Positions 6,425 to 6,499 of a stretch of DNA of 6,499 nt are shown here, piece after piece. Each line of letters starts with the position of its first letter. Within the stretch, counting starts at the first letter, position 1. Location of the stretch: contig CAKUXH010000055.1 of the NCBI GenBank assembly GCA_934700265.1, positions 1-6,499 of the forward strand. The letters run 5' to 3'. Source of the DNA: an uncultured Opitutales bacterium. Its GTDB lineage: Bacteria > Verrucomicrobiota > Verrucomicrobiia > Opitutales > UBA9783. The position numbers were made by a program, and so were the translations under genes. Below the pieces are notes generated by a model, which had not been told where the DNA came from, searched no databases, and worked only from the letters and a program-made list of their open reading frames with translations.

Positions 6425-6499
6425 TTATTTAATCTCCTGAGAATAGGGTAATGTTGTTAATGCTTCGATATAGTCGTTATCTAAGCCACAGGACAAAGC
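6425..6499 (-). CDS. C-terminal end of an unidentified phage gene (truncated by window edge)
   Basis: Only the last 24 codons are visible, reading ALSCGLDNDY...PYSQEIK and ending in TAA two bases before the capsid ATG. The tight spacing, and the fact that its last Gln-Glu codons carry the capsid Shine-Dalgarno, place it in the same operon. By position it could be a scaffold, head protease or other head-morphogenesis gene. Too little is present to identify it. Confidence 0.65.
   Translation of the reverse strand, partial: ALSCGLDNDYIEALTTLPYSQEIK
6434..6438 (-). promoter_or_regulatory. Shine-Dalgarno of the capsid gene
   Basis: AGGAG on the minus strand lies 11 bases before the ATG at 6422, a slightly long but workable spacing. 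It sits inside the 3' end of the upstream gene and supports the chosen capsid start. Confidence 0.7.

Noticed and set aside
1..6499. CRISPR array, tRNA, insertion sequence or attachment-site repeats
   Set aside because: I scanned the gaps between genes, which are all under 60 bases. I saw no spaced direct repeats, tRNA-like cloverleaf, transposase frame or terminal inverted repeats.

Overview
Overview: most of this window (about 1740-6499) is a leftward-reading cluster of phage-type virion genes. It runs into a flanking region with one secreted-protein gene on the same strand and one unrelated, unidentified gene on the opposite strand. The DNA is AT-rich, and the proteins are rich in Lys, Asn, Gln and Ile. 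The flanking gene has a typical Gram-negative-style Sec signal peptide. This fits a low-GC Gram-negative bacterium, possibly a host-associated candidate-phylum lineage such as Dependentiae or a relative. That placement is only an impression from sequence style; the window contains no rRNA or other taxonomic marker. Layout, in transcription order of the minus strand: (1) the last 24 codons of an unidentified gene at the right edge; (2) a 301-aa putative HK97-type major capsid protein; (3) an intergenic perfect hairpin; (4) a 144-aa protein resembling the Mu gp36/DUF1320 head-tail adaptor group; (5) a 149-aa protein in the tail-terminator/completion position; (6) a 133-aa phage structural protein; (7) a 38-aa gene whose whole product is a five-heptad coiled coil; (8) a 562-aa baseplate/tail-hub-like protein; (9) a 225-aa unidentified protein that probably belongs to the tail tip. 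Genes 4-9 are packed with overlaps or spacings of a few bases, so they are almost certainly one late operon with translational coupling. No recognisable large tape-measure gene lies between the connector genes and the hub. Flank: after the last tail gene there is a good candidate promoter, then a 244-aa protein with a signal peptide, then a strong hairpin terminator. The same hairpin ends the convergent plus-strand gene at the left edge (an incomplete, Cys-free, partly coiled-coil protein). How the genes work together: the cluster encodes the capsid, the connector that closes the head, and the hub/tip that would contact a target cell. It could be part of a prophage, a degraded prophage or a gene-transfer-agent-like particle. 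Portal, terminase, lysis and integrase genes are not in the window, so these options cannot be separated here.
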